From Streptomyces flaveolus (lineage in GTDB: Bacteria; Actinomycetota; Actinomycetes; Streptomycetales; Streptomycetaceae), in NCBI RefSeq assembly GCF_000716535.1, contig NZ_JNWV01000013.1, positions 62,001 to 126,000 on the forward strand: DNA of 64,000 nt. Reading direction: 5' to 3'. Shown here one piece after another: positions 27,399-35,929 of this stretch; within the stretch, counting starts at the first letter, position 1, and every line of letters starts with the position of its first letter. The notes under the pieces were generated by a model that saw only the letters and a list, made by a program, of their open reading frames with translations, ran no database searches and was not told the DNA's origin. Made by a program: the position numbers and the translations under genes.

Positions 27399-28759
27399 GT
27401 CGTGGCGAGTGCCTCGGTCGGGGTGAGCCGTGCGGCACGGATCGACGGGTACACCCCCGCCAGCATCCCGATGACCACGGCACCGCCCACACCCGCGCCG
27501 AGCACCGTGAGCGGGATGACGGGCCGCCAGCCCTCGTAGACGGCGTAACCGGCGGTGGCCAGTGTCCCGATCACGGTGCCCGTGACCCCGCCGAGCAGGG
27601 ACAGCACCACCGACTCGGTGAGGAACTGACCTCTGATCTGGCCCCGGTTCGCGCCGAGCGCGCGCCGCAGGCCGATCTCCTTGCGGCGTTCCAGCACCGA
27701 GATGTACATGGTGTTCGCCACGCCGATCCCGCCCACGAGCAGCGCCACCCCGGCGAGGCCCAGGAACAGCGAGGAGAAGGCGCTGTTCGTCGCTCGCTTC
27801 GCCGCCAGGGCGTCCGAGGGGCGGCTGACCTGCACCAGTCCCGGCAGTTCCGGGTACAGCGTGGCCGGCAGCACGGACGAGACCGCCTCGATGGCGTCCT
27901 CCTGCGCCTTGACGTAGACCACGGTCGGGTGCCCGTCGAACGCGAGGTTCTTCTTCGCCGCCTCCCAGCCGACCAGCACCGAGCGGTCCAGGTCCGGCGC
28001 GAGTGGCAGGGGATCGAGGATGCCGATGACCGTGAACCACTTCGTTCCGACGAGGATCTGCGGCGCCTGCCGGCCCGGCGGCAGGCTGGTCACGCCGAGG
28101 CGGGATGCCGCCTCGTAGCCGAGGACCGCCGTCGGCAGCCGGTCGGTCGCGGCGTCGAGGAACTTCCCCGTCCGCACCCGGCCGTTCACCACCGGCAGCA
28201 GGCCGTCGCCGCTGGCGAGGACCGTGAGGCCCAGTCCGTCGTTGGGGTCGGTTTGGTCCGAACGGTGCACCAGCCGGTGGGTGTTGGCGACCTGGCCGGT
28301 CGCCGTGACCGGGCCGATGCGGGCGGCCATCTTGTCGGCGGAGGCCGGCAGTACCACCGGAGGGTTCTGGTCGGGCTGGGCGACCGCGCGGAGCATGTTC
28401 GTGCCGAGCGCGGACAACTGGTCGTTCAGCGCCCGCTGGCTCGACGCCGGGATCCCCGTCACGAGGACGAGGGTCGCGATGCCGATGGAGATGCCCAGCG
28501 CGGACAGCGCGGCACGCAGCCGGCGGGTCCGGACGCCGAGCAGCCCGAGCCGCAACACGTCCGACGGGCTCTGCCGGACCGGACGGGCGAGCCTGTCGCG
28601 GGCGGCGGCGCTCACCGGTTCTCTCCCGAGGGGCGTGCCGGCGGCGTTCATCGGTTCTCTCCCCGGGGCCGGGCCTGTGGCGCTCACCGGTTCACTCCCC
28701 AGGGACGTGTCCGCAGCGCTCACTCGTTTTCTTCCCGGGGTCGGGTCTGCGGCGCTCAT
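27395..28759 (-). CDS. MacB-type ABC transporter permease (FtsX family)
   Basis: This permease (454 aa from the first possible start, 406 aa from the last) has TM1 in [20 protein letters not shown], a large extracytoplasmic MacB-PCD-like domain, then three C-terminal helices with the FtsX signature [20 protein letters not shown]. It works with the ATPase and adaptor upstream, probably exporting a substrate or acting on the cell envelope. The N-terminus before [20 protein letters not shown] is made of 12-residue repeats, each containing a start codon with its own Shine-Dalgarno-like site (28759, 28723, 28687, 28651, 28615). The true start cannot be chosen from sequence; 28615 gives the usual family length. 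Confidence 0.9.
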   Translation of the reverse strand: MSAADPTPGRKRVSAADTSLGSEPVSATGPAPGREPMNAAGTPLGREPVSAAARDRLARPVRQSPSDVLRLGLLGVRTRRLRAALSALGISIGIATLVLVTGIPASSQRALNDQLSALGTNMLRAVAQPDQNPPVVLPASADKMAARIGPVTATGQVANTHRLVHRSDQTDPNDGLGLTVLASGDGLLPVVNGRVRTGKFLDAATDRLPTAVLGYEAASRLGVTSLPPGRQAPQILVGTKWFTVIGILDPLPLAPDLDRSVLVGWEAAKKNLAFDGHPTVVYVKAQEDAIEAVSSVLPATLYPELPGLVQVSRPSDALAAKRATNSAFSSLFLGLAGVALLVGGIGVANTMYISVLERRKEIGLRRALGANRGQIRGQFLTESVVLSLLGGVTGTVIGTLATAGYAVYEGWRPVIPLTVLGAGVGGAVVIGMLAGVYPSIRAARLTPTEALATT

Positions 28760-28775
28760 CGGTTCTCTCCCGGCG
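28596..28775 (-). repeat. Five exact-length 36-nt repeats carrying RBS plus start/stop overlap
   Basis: Five consecutive 36-nt units span the junction of the ATPase and permease genes. Each has a GGGAGAGAACCG-like site followed by ATGA or GTGA and GCGC. The RTGA of every unit offers a permease start and a stop in the ATPase frame. The first unit holds the actual ATPase stop. The other four appear as in-frame permease codons. Units differ by several substitutions, so the array is not brand new. Confidence 0.88.
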
Positions 28776-29712
28776 CCGGGCCGGTGGCGGCGTCCTGGGG
28801 CCGTCCGGACGCCGTGAGCCGGGACGACGGCGCGGGGCCGGCGCCCCGGTCCGCCACCGGGTCCCGGCGCGGTCCCGTGTCCCTGACGATCCGTCCGTCG
28901 CGCATCTCCACCTGGCGTGGCAGCCGCGCCGCGATGTTCCCGTCGTGCGTGATCACGGCGATGGTGGTGCCCTCTCGGTTCAGTCGGACGAGCAGGTCGA
29001 GAACGGCCTGGCCGTTGGCGGAGTCCAGCGCGCCCGTCGGTTCGTCCGCGAGCACCAGAGCCGGCTCGCCCACCAGCGCGCGGGCGATCGCGACGCGCTG
29101 CCGTTCGCCGCCGGACAGCTGGTGCGGCAGATGCCCGACCCGGTGGCCGAGCCCGACCCGTTCCAGCGCGGCGAGCGCGAGCGGGGTGCGCCGTCTGCGT
29201 GGCACCCCCGCGTACAGCAGGCTGGTGGCGACGTTCTCCGCCGCGGTCAGCCCGTCCGTCAGGTGGAACTGCTGGAAGACGAAGCCGAGCCGGCGTCCGC
29301 GCAGCGCGGACAGCCGCCGGTCGCTCAGGGACGCCGCGTCCTGCCCCGCGATCTCCACGGTGCCGCGGGTGGGCAGGTCGAGCGTTCCCATGATGTTGAG
29401 CAGCGTGGACTTGCCGGAGCCGGAAGGGCCGACGATGGCGAGCAGTTCGCCCTCGTGGATGGTCAGGGACACGTCGTCGAGCGCGGTCACACCGCCGGGG
29501 TACGCCTTGGTCGCGTTCGTGAGCCGCAGCACGGGCGACGGTTCGGCGGGTCCGGCCGCGGCGGGTACGGCGTGGTGGGACAGCGTGTCGTCACCCGGGA
29601 GGAGCGTGTCGTCGCCGGCGGGCGCTGCGGCCGTCGCGGCGTGCGCACCGGTGCCGAACCCCGCGTCCTCGCGGCGACCGCCCTCGCGGTACTTGCCGTG
29701 GCGGGCTCTCAC
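28756..29712 (-). CDS. MacB/LolD-type ABC transporter ATP-binding protein
   Basis: This 318-aa ATPase has a ~60-residue low-complexity N-terminus containing a [12 protein letters not shown] repeat. The ATPase domain has Walker [16 protein letters not shown]-loop [18 protein letters not shown], signature [16 protein letters not shown], Walker [14 protein letters not shown] and switch His in [10 protein letters not shown]. The start overlaps the adaptor stop by 4 nt (GTGA). Its last codons lie in the first 36-nt repeat and overlap the permease start by 4 nt. Confidence 0.94.
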   Translation of the reverse strand: MRARHGKYREGGRREDAGFGTGAHAATAAAPAGDDTLLPGDDTLSHHAVPAAAGPAEPSPVLRLTNATKAYPGGVTALDDVSLTIHEGELLAIVGPSGSGKSTLLNIMGTLDLPTRGTVEIAGQDAASLSDRRLSALRGRRLGFVFQQFHLTDGLTAAENVATSLLYAGVPRRRRTPLALAALERVGLGHRVGHLPHQLSGGERQRVAIARALVGEPALVLADEPTGALDSANGQAVLDLLVRLNREGTTIAVITHDGNIAARLPRQVEMRDGRIVRDTGPRRDPVADRGAGPAPSSRLTASGRPQDAATGPAPGENR

Positions 29713-30884
29713 GACGCCGTCACCACCCGCTGCCCTTCCTCGATCCCGGTGCCCGAGACCTCGACCTGGCCCCTGGCGAACAGCCCCGTCTTCACGGCGA
29801 CCAGCTGCCCGCCCGGGCGCTGGAGCGCGTAGCCGCCCTCCTGGAGCGCGAGCAGGGCGCCCACCGGCACGGTGAGGACGTTCTTGCGGGTCTCCGTCGT
29901 GAAGGTCACCCGTACGGATGCCGCGTCCAGGTTCTCGACCGAGGCGCTGTCCTCCGGCACCACGGTGACCCGCAACGACGGCGAGGTGTCGCCGTCGGAC
30001 GCGTCGGACGCGTCACCCGGGCCGCCTTGGACCGTCGTACCGACCGAGGTCACCTTGCCCGGTACCTGCTTGGTGTCGGGAAGGGTGATGAAGACCTTGT
30101 CACCCTGGTGGATCCGGGCCGCGTCACCGGCCTCGACCGTCACCGCCACCGACTTCCGCAGGGAGGTCACCGACAGGACGTCCTCCTCCGCCGGGTCGCC
30201 GAGCTGGGCCTTCACCGCGCCGACGCGGACCGCGCCGGGCAGCACGACCACCTGGCCCACCGAGAGCGTCCCGGTCTGCTGCCGGCCCGTGTCGCGCTGC
30301 CAGCGCTTCAGCGCGTCGAGGAGGGACGGCGTCAGGACGGCCCCGGGGGCTTTGCCCGTGCCGGTGGACGACTGCGTGGTGCGCGGCTCGGGGCCGATGT
30401 CGTAGCCGAGGGCCTTCAGGTTGTCCGCGAGGACGGTCACGTCGGCGCCGCTCGCCCCGGCCTTCACGGCCGCCCCGTCCAGCGTGCGGAACACCGGGGT
30501 GTCGCCGTAGAAGACCGTGACCGGCTGGTCGTCCACCCAGTACAGGGGCTTGCCCCGGGTCACCGTCGAGCCGCTCGCCGGCAGCTTGGTGATCAGGCCC
30601 TTGCCCGCGCCCTTGACCGTGACCGCCGCGCCGTAACCGAGCGTGCCGGGCAGCGCCTTGCTGTCGGACAGATCGGTGCGCCGGACGAGGGTGGTCTGGG
30701 CGGACGGCACCCCGGCGGGCCTGGCGTGGCCGGCGTCCCCGTGCCTCTTCAGCGCGACTCCGCCGTAGACCCCGCCCGCGACGACGGCGAGGACGGCGAC
30801 GGCGACCGCGATCCGGCTGCCGGTCCGTCTGCCGGCGTCGGTGGACGAGTGCGCGCCCCCGGCCTCAGTTCTTGCCCTTGCCAC
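29709..30884 (-). CDS. HlyD/MacA-type periplasmic adaptor protein with peptidoglycan-binding-like domain
   Basis: This 391-aa protein has one N-terminal membrane helix ([20 protein letters not shown]). A barrel-sandwich part carries [20 protein letters not shown] and [19 protein letters not shown], then a peptidoglycan-binding-like insertion ([33 protein letters not shown]) and a C-terminal membrane-fusion region ([16 protein letters not shown]). It bridges the permease to the wall or outside. The GTG at 30884 was chosen: GGAGG lies 6 nt upstream, and the gene then overlaps the lipoprotein gene by 20 nt. Longer starts add an implausible Ser/Arg/Thr-rich stretch. Confidence 0.87.
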   Translation of the reverse strand: MARARTEAGGAHSSTDAGRRTGSRIAVAVAVLAVVAGGVYGGVALKRHGDAGHARPAGVPSAQTTLVRRTDLSDSKALPGTLGYGAAVTVKGAGKGLITKLPASGSTVTRGKPLYWVDDQPVTVFYGDTPVFRTLDGAAVKAGASGADVTVLADNLKALGYDIGPEPRTTQSSTGTGKAPGAVLTPSLLDALKRWQRDTGRQQTGTLSVGQVVVLPGAVRVGAVKAQLGDPAEEDVLSVTSLRKSVAVTVEAGDAARIHQGDKVFITLPDTKQVPGKVTSVGTTVQGGPGDASDASDGDTSPSLRVTVVPEDSASVENLDAASVRVTFTTETRKNVLTVPVGALLALQEGGYALQRPGGQLVAVKTGLFARGQVEVSGTGIEEGQRVVTAS

Positions 30885-31575
30885 CGAACGCCTCCATGCG
30901 GCAGTCGTTGTCGGCCTTCTCGTTCGGGAGACCGCCGCCGTCGTCGTCACCGGTCCAGCCGTCGGGGCTCCCGTCGGATGCGAAGACCTCGTGCACCTTG
31001 AAGCCCTTCGACCTGAGGCACTTGACGTAGGCGCGGAAGTCATCCGCGTAGTGCGGGTTGGTCTCGGGGCGCTCCTCGACCGGCTGGAGCGGCATCTTGT
31101 TCAGGCACGCCTGGTACTGCGCCTTGTACTCGTCCGTGACCTTGTGGTCGTCGAGCGGGGGCGCCTGGCCACCGGGGTGATCGACCCGCTTGGTGTTCAT
31201 CGGGACGCCGTGGGCCTGGAGGCACGCCCAGTACGTGTCCCAGAGCCGGTCGATCTCCTCCTTGGAGCTGTCGAGGCGCAGCTGCGGGCGCTTGGCGTCG
31301 ATGGCGGCCGTGGAGGACTGATCGGAAGAGGAGGCCCCGGACTTCCCGCCGTTCGACGAGGGGGTCGTCAACGAGGCGATGCCGCTGTCCGATTTCTGCC
31401 CGCCGTCGGTACTGCTGCTGCCCCCGCCTCCGCCGCCGCAGGCCGTGAGGGCGACGCCCGCCGTCAGGAGGGCGGTGGTCAGGATGGCGGCCCGGACGCG
31501 GCGCGTCCGACGCGGGGCGCGCGCCGTGCCGGAGGGGCCGGCGGCGGAGTGCGGCCGGTCTGTCTCGTTGTCCAT
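30865..31575 (-). CDS. Secreted lipoprotein with CLxxxG cysteine motifs
   Basis: This 236-aa lipoprotein is first in the export operon. A long Arg-rich n-region precedes the signal helix (AAILTTALLTAGVA) and lipobox LTAC, followed by poly-Gly and a Ser/Thr linker. The mature part has three spaced motifs (WACLQAHGVP, QACLNKMPLQ, VKCLRSKGFK) and a final DCRMEAFGG. Such C-L-x-x-H/x-G segments occur in many actinobacterial lipoproteins of unknown function (general recall). The divergent sensor kinase's outer domain has similar cysteine segments, so both may recognise the same ligand. Confidence 0.82.
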   Translation of the reverse strand: MDNETDRPHSAAGPSGTARAPRRTRRVRAAILTTALLTAGVALTACGGGGGGSSSTDGGQKSDSGIASLTTPSSNGGKSGASSSDQSSTAAIDAKRPQLRLDSSKEEIDRLWDTYWACLQAHGVPMNTKRVDHPGGQAPPLDDHKVTDEYKAQYQACLNKMPLQPVEERPETNPHYADDFRAYVKCLRSKGFKVHEVFASDGSPDGWTGDDDGGGLPNEKADNDCRMEAFGGKGKN

Positions 31576-31597
31576 GGCGCCAGAGGCTGCCGGGGGA

Positions 31598-31615
31598 TTG
31601 TCAGAGGTTTGTCAG
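31598..31615. promoter_or_regulatory. OmpR-type tandem direct repeat between the TCS and export operons
   Basis: TTGTCAG occurs at 31598-31604 and again at 31609-31615, exactly one helical turn (11 nt) apart. OmpR-family regulators typically bind such repeats. It lies 23-40 nt upstream of the lipoprotein ATG and ~75 nt upstream of the response-regulator gene, so it is a good candidate site for that regulator. Confidence 0.6.
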
Positions 31616-31687
31616 GAAGCGATGGTCCTGCCGTGTTCTCGTCCGCGGGGCGTTCGAGGAGGTCGCGGGTGTTCCTAGACTCCTCAC

Positions 31688-32446
31688 ATGTGTGCGCATG
31701 TTGTCGTCGCTGAGGATGACGCCAAGCAGGCCGAGTTGATCCGCCGCTACCTGGAACGCGAGAGCCACGGCGTGACCCTCGTCCAGGACGGCCGGGCCGC
31801 GCTCGACGAGATCCGCCGTCGCCTGCCCGACCTGCTGGTGCTCGACGTGATGATGCCGGGGCTGGACGGGCTCGACGTCTGCCGGACCATCCGGTCGGAG
31901 GCAGGCCTCGAAGGGCTGCCGGTGCTGATGCTGACCGCCCGTTCCACCGAGGACGACCTGTTGCTCGGACTGGACCTGGGCGCGGACGACTACCTGACCA
32001 AACCGTTCAGCCCCCGTGAGCTGATGGCCCGCATCCGGTCGCTGCTACGGCGCAGCGCGCGCACCCGGGCGGCGGCCGGCGCGGAGGGCGGTACGCCCGG
32101 CGGCGACCTGCTGACCGTGGGCCCGGTGACCGTCGACCCGGCCCGGCACGAGGTGTGGGCGCACGGTACGAGGATCTCCTGCACACCGGGTGAGTTCCGG
32201 CTTCTGGAGGTGCTCGCGGGCCGGCCGGGGCAGGTGTTCACCCGGGCGCAGATCCTGGAGCGGCTGCACGGTTTCGACCGGTACATCACCACGCGGACGG
32301 TCGATGTGCACGTCATGAACCTGCGGAGGAAGATCGAGGAGGATCCGCGCCGGCCGGTGTGCCTGGTGACCGTGTACGGGGTGGGCTACAAGCTCTCCGA
32401 CGACAGGCGTCCGGTCCGGTCCGGGGACGTGCGCCATGCGCCGTGA
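31688..32446 (+). CDS. OmpR-family response regulator
   Basis: This 252-aa regulator has a receiver domain with phospho-acceptor Asp53 (LLVLDVMMPG), acidic pocket EDD at 9-11 and Lys102 (YLTKPF). A C-terminal winged-helix follows (SCTPGEFRLLEVLAGRPGQV, RTVDVHVMNLRRKIEEDPRR). It overlaps the sensor kinase gene by 11 nt. It is divergent from the lipoprotein/MacB-type operon and probably controls it. The leading ATG at 31688 is the only sensible start. Confidence 0.95.
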   Translation: MCAHVVVAEDDAKQAELIRRYLERESHGVTLVQDGRAALDEIRRRLPDLLVLDVMMPGLDGLDVCRTIRSEAGLEGLPVLMLTARSTEDDLLLGLDLGADDYLTKPFSPRELMARIRSLLRRSARTRAAAGAEGGTPGGDLLTVGPVTVDPARHEVWAHGTRISCTPGEFRLLEVLAGRPGQVFTRAQILERLHGFDRYITTRTVDVHVMNLRRKIEEDPRRPVCLVTVYGVGYKLSDDRRPVRSGDVRHAP

Positions 32447-34331
32447 CCTTCGCCGCGGCCACCCGTCCGCGGGCCCGGGTTCCGCCGTGCCCCTGAGGCG
32501 CAGCCTGCTCCTGCGCCTGCTCGCCGTGGCGGCGCTGGTGTCGGTGTGCTCGATTGTGGCCACCGGGTGGGTGGTCGTACGAACGACGGCCGTGGCGATC
32601 CGTCAGGAGCAGGGCAAGGACCTCGCCGACGACACGAAGACGTACGACGCGCTGATCGGCTACGCGGCGCGGCACCGGAACTGGGACGGGGTGGGGCCCA
32701 CCGTGGCCGAGCTGGGCCGGTCGACCGGGCACCGGATCGTTCTGCGGGACGGCGACCGGACGCTGGCGGACTCCGCTCCGGTACCCGGCCGCCCGTACGT
32801 GCCCTCCGCCGAGCCGACCGCCGTCATCGACCCGCTGTCGGTCGATCCGCGACGGCTGCCGGCCGTGGCGCGCGACAGCGGGATCGACCCACGTGTCGTC
32901 GGCCCGTACCGGCTGTCGCACGGGGAGAAGACAAGACTGCTGGGTACGGCCCGGGAGATCGTCGCGTGTCTGCGGGCGGCGGGTGCCACGGCGCGGGTGG
33001 TGGTCGGCCCCAGCGGCCGGCCCACCGTCCGGACGCCGGACGGACAGCCCGCCGTCGACCGGTGCGGGGAGGCGACGCTGAACGCCCCGATGCCCTCGGA
33101 GCGCAAGGCGCTCGACGCCCTCGACAACCTGGTCGACGGCTGCCTGGCGCGGCGGGGACGCAGCGGGGTGACGGTGCTGCTCGACGGGTCCTGGCAGGCG
33201 GCACGCACGGAGTCCCGCGGCTCCACGGGCCCCGCGCCCGGCAAGGACGTGCGGGACTGCGTCGCGAGCGGCCGTGCGGAGCAACTGCGGCCGTACGTGG
33301 CGCCCGCCGCTCAGCTCTACGTCAGCAGCCCCGGCGACCGGACCGCCACCACCTTCCTCGACCTCTCCGCGCCCAACAAGCTGCGGATCGCGTGGGGCGC
33401 GGCGCTCGTGCTGCTGGTGACGGTCGCGGTCACGGCCTTCGCGGGCATCCGGCTCGTCCGGCCGCTGCGCAGGCTCACACTGGCCGCACAGCGGATGGAG
33501 GCCGGGGACGTCTCGGCGCGGGTCGAGGTGACGGGCGGCGACGAGATCGCCCGGCTGTCTGCCGCGTTCAACGCGATGTCACAGCGGCGCGAGCAACTGG
33601 AGTCGGCCCGCAAGGCGATGGTGAGCGATGTGGCGCACGAGCTGCGCACGCCGCTGAGCAACATCCGCGGCTGGCTGGAGGCGGTCGAGGACGGCATCGT
33701 CCCGCCCGACGAGGAGCTGGTGGCCTCGGTGCTGGAGGAGGCGGTGCTGCTCCAGCACGTCATCGACGACCTGCGGGACCTGTCGGCGGCCGACGCGGGA
33801 GAACTGCCGCTCACCACCGAGCCGTTGAACGTGGCCGACGTCCTCGCGCAGACGGCTCAGGGCCACGGCCCGCGTGCCGAGGCCGCGGGGGTGCGGCTCG
33901 TGGTGGAGGCCGACCCGGAACTGACGGTGCCGGCTGACCCGGTACGGCTGCGGCAGGCGGTCGGCAACCTCGTGTCGAACGCCATCCGGCACACACCGCC
34001 CGGCGGCACCGTGCTCCTGAAGGCGGCCGGTGACCTGGCCGTCCCCGCCGAGGCCGGGAGGACAGCGGGGGCCGCCACCACGGCGGGGGTCCGGATCGAG
34101 GTCTCCGACACGGGCTCGGGGATCGCGCCCGAAGACCTGCCGCACGTCTTCGACCGTTTCTGGCGGGCCGAGAAGTCCCGCTCGCGCCAGACCGGTGGCA
34201 GCGGGCTCGGCCTGTCGATCGTGCGCAAGCTGATCGAGGCACACGGCGGTACGGTGGAGGCCCACAGCACCCCGGGCACCGGCTCCACCTTCACCCTGCA
34301 CCTGCCCGGGCTCCCCTCACCGGCACGCTGA
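32436..34331 (+). CDS. Sensor histidine kinase with cysteine-containing extracytoplasmic domain
   Basis: This 631-aa kinase has TM1 at ~20-45, an outer domain of ~265 residues, TM2 at ~312-335 and HAMP. The HisKA H-box is DVAHELRTPLSNIRG (His401). The HATPase has N-box VGNLVSNAIRHTPPGG, G1 VSDTGSGI, and G2 GGSGLGLSIVRKL. The outer domain carries cysteine segments (VACLRAAGA, DRCGEAT, DGCLARRG, RDCVASG) like those of the lipoprotein encoded across the intergenic region. Its gene overlaps the response-regulator gene. It may sense what the lipoprotein binds or the state of the export system. Confidence 0.93.
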   Translation: MRRDLRRGHPSAGPGSAVPLRRSLLLRLLAVAALVSVCSIVATGWVVVRTTAVAIRQEQGKDLADDTKTYDALIGYAARHRNWDGVGPTVAELGRSTGHRIVLRDGDRTLADSAPVPGRPYVPSAEPTAVIDPLSVDPRRLPAVARDSGIDPRVVGPYRLSHGEKTRLLGTAREIVACLRAAGATARVVVGPSGRPTVRTPDGQPAVDRCGEATLNAPMPSERKALDALDNLVDGCLARRGRSGVTVLLDGSWQAARTESRGSTGPAPGKDVRDCVASGRAEQLRPYVAPAAQLYVSSPGDRTATTFLDLSAPNKLRIAWGAALVLLVTVAVTAFAGIRLVRPLRRLTLAAQRMEAGDVSARVEVTGGDEIARLSAAFNAMSQRREQLESARKAMVSDVAHELRTPLSNIRGWLEAVEDGIVPPDEELVASVLEEAVLLQHVIDDLRDLSAADAGELPLTTEPLNVADVLAQTAQGHGPRAEAAGVRLVVEADPELTVPADPVRLRQAVGNLVSNAIRHTPPGGTVLLKAAGDLAVPAEAGRTAGAATTAGVRIEVSDTGSGIAPEDLPHVFDRFWRAEKSRSRQTGGSGLGLSIVRKLIEAHGGTVEAHSTPGTGSTFTLHLPGLPSPAR

Positions 34332-34745
34332 ACGGCGGCCGTGGACGCGGCGGCCCTCGGGCGTGGAAGCGGCCCGGCCGGGCCCGGGTCCGGCCGGGTC
34401 TCCTGGACCGGGCGACCGGAGTGGGCCCGTGCCCTCGGCGCAGACGGTCGTGGCGCCGGCCCGTGCGTCGCGACCGCGGGGAGGAGCTGCCGGCGCTGCG
34501 GCGGGGTGCGGTCGGTGTGGTGGGAGTGGTGAACGGCCGGGCGGGCAGTGGGATCCGCACGCGCTGGAGGTCCGTCCGGCCGAACGCGCCCGAGGATGCC
34601 GGCTTGCCGGAGCAGCGGGTGCTGCCCCCTCACGTGAGGCGCGAGCACGACCGGGTGCCGGCGGAGGCGGTGCGGGAGGCCGGGCGGGGCCACGGCGGGA
34701 TGCTGGTCCCGGTCGGTGAGTCCTCGGCGGGGAGGACGCGGACGT
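34332..34745. other. Intergenic region without a recognisable gene
   Basis: About 410 nt between the kinase and the convergent SDR. Long open frames exist in several phases, but none has a plausible ribosome-binding site or family motif. Short GGTCC...GGACC complementarity near 34379-34405 might be a weak kinase terminator. Confidence 0.45.
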
Positions 34746-34760
34746 GCGGGGAGGCCCCGC
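34746..34760 (-). terminator. Short hairpin after the SDR gene
   Basis: GCGGGG-AGG-CCCCGC, a 6-bp stem with a 3-nt loop, lies 17 nt beyond the SDR stop on the minus strand. It is weaker than other hairpins in the window. Confidence 0.45.
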
Positions 34761-34777
34761 GGCCGCCGGTTGATCGG

Positions 34778-35740
34778 TCAGTGCGAGGAGAAGGCGTCGA
34801 CGCCCGTCAGCTCCGCCGACAGTGCCCAAAGACGCGCCGCCTGGTCGGGGTCGCTGGCCCAGGGCTTGACCCCGTAGCGGCCGCCGTCCTGGGGGGCGGG
34901 CGGCGCGATGTCGCAGTCCTCCAGATACACCCCGCCCTTGCCGTCGAGCAGGGGGGAGGTCGCGGCCCACAGCTGGGTGGATGCGCCCTGCTCCGGAGTC
35001 TTGAAGCCGGACGGCTCCAAATCGTTTCCGTCCTTGTCGACCAGACCGTTCGCGATGCGCTCCTGCTGCGAGAGGTGCCGCAGCAGCGGGCTGTTCACCG
35101 CGCCGGGGTGGACCGAGAAGGCGCGCACGCCGCGCTCGGCGGCCAGCCTGTCGAGGTGCACGGCGAACAGGGCGTTCGCGGTCTTGGCCTGCCCGTAGGC
35201 CAGCCAGCGGTCGTAACCCTCGGTGAACTGCACGTCGGCCCAGTTCATGCCCGCGTTGTGATGACCGATGGAGGACACCGAGACGACACGCCCACCGCCC
35301 CGCTCGATCGCCGGCCAGAGGCGGTTCACCAGGGCGAAGTGTCCGAGGTGGTTGGTGGCGAACTGCGCCTCCCAGCCGGGCCCGACGCGCGTCTCGGGGC
35401 ATGCCATGACGCCCGCGCCGTCGATCATGATGTGGATGTCACGGCCGGAAGCCGTCATCCGGTCCGCGAAGGCCCGGACACTGTCGAGATCCGCCAGGTC
35501 GAGTGTGCCGATCTCCACGTCGTCAACACCTGCCAGTGCTTCCTCGGCCGTGTCAGGACGCCGGGCGGGCACGACAACGTGTGCGCCCGCCCGGGTGAGC
35601 GCCCGTGTGGTCGCCAGTCCAATGCCGGAGTATCCCCCGGTGACCACTGCGAGCTTGCCTGTGAGGTCGACACCTTCCAGCACCTCGGCGGCCGTGGAAG
35701 TGGCGCCGAACGGGGAGGAGAGAGGGGTTTGAGAGGTCAT
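34778..35740 (-). CDS. Short-chain dehydrogenase/reductase with altered NNAG motif
   Basis: This 320-aa NAD(P)-dependent oxidoreductase is related to retinol-dehydrogenase/WW-domain-oxidoreductase-like SDRs. The cofactor site is VTGGYSGIGLATTRAL. The active-site pair is Tyr and Lys in LAYGQAKTANALFAVHL, with catalytic Ser in VSVSSIGHHNAG. The structural NNAG motif reads IDGAGVMACP, so the first Asn positions are changed. The PGAVNSPLLRHL stretch after the active site is typical. It is preceded by an AT-richer promoter region and has no operon partner. The substrate is unknown. Confidence 0.88.
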   Translation of the reverse strand: MTSQTPLSSPFGATSTAAEVLEGVDLTGKLAVVTGGYSGIGLATTRALTRAGAHVVVPARRPDTAEEALAGVDDVEIGTLDLADLDSVRAFADRMTASGRDIHIMIDGAGVMACPETRVGPGWEAQFATNHLGHFALVNRLWPAIERGGGRVVSVSSIGHHNAGMNWADVQFTEGYDRWLAYGQAKTANALFAVHLDRLAAERGVRAFSVHPGAVNSPLLRHLSQQERIANGLVDKDGNDLEPSGFKTPEQGASTQLWAATSPLLDGKGGVYLEDCDIAPPAPQDGGRYGVKPWASDPDQAARLWALSAELTGVDAFSSH

Positions 35741-35882
35741 GTTTCAAGCGTAGACCTTTGAGTGTTTTGTGCGGCTAAATGAGCGTAAAACATATTCGGC
35801 GAACGTATGTACTCACACGTATCGCGAGGCGGCCGCGAACACGTGCAAGCCGCCCGGTGGCACCCCGGCCCAGAGGAGAAGA

Positions 35883-35912
35883 GCCGTGCGGACCTGTTCG
35901 GGCCCGCACGGC
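35883..35912 (-). terminator. Hairpin terminator after the DUF4331 gene
   Basis: GCCGTGCGG (35883-35891) and CCGCACGGC (35904-35912) form a perfect 9-bp stem with a 12-nt loop, 17 nt beyond the DUF4331 stop. Confidence 0.65.
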
Positions 35913-35929
35913 CTGTTCCGTCAGACCGT

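Noticed and set aside
27195..28040. 281-residue minus-strand frame overlapping the export permease
   Set aside because: Only its last 67 codons lie outside the permease and have coupled start/stop overlaps; the rest is an Arg/Gly-rich shadow of the permease.
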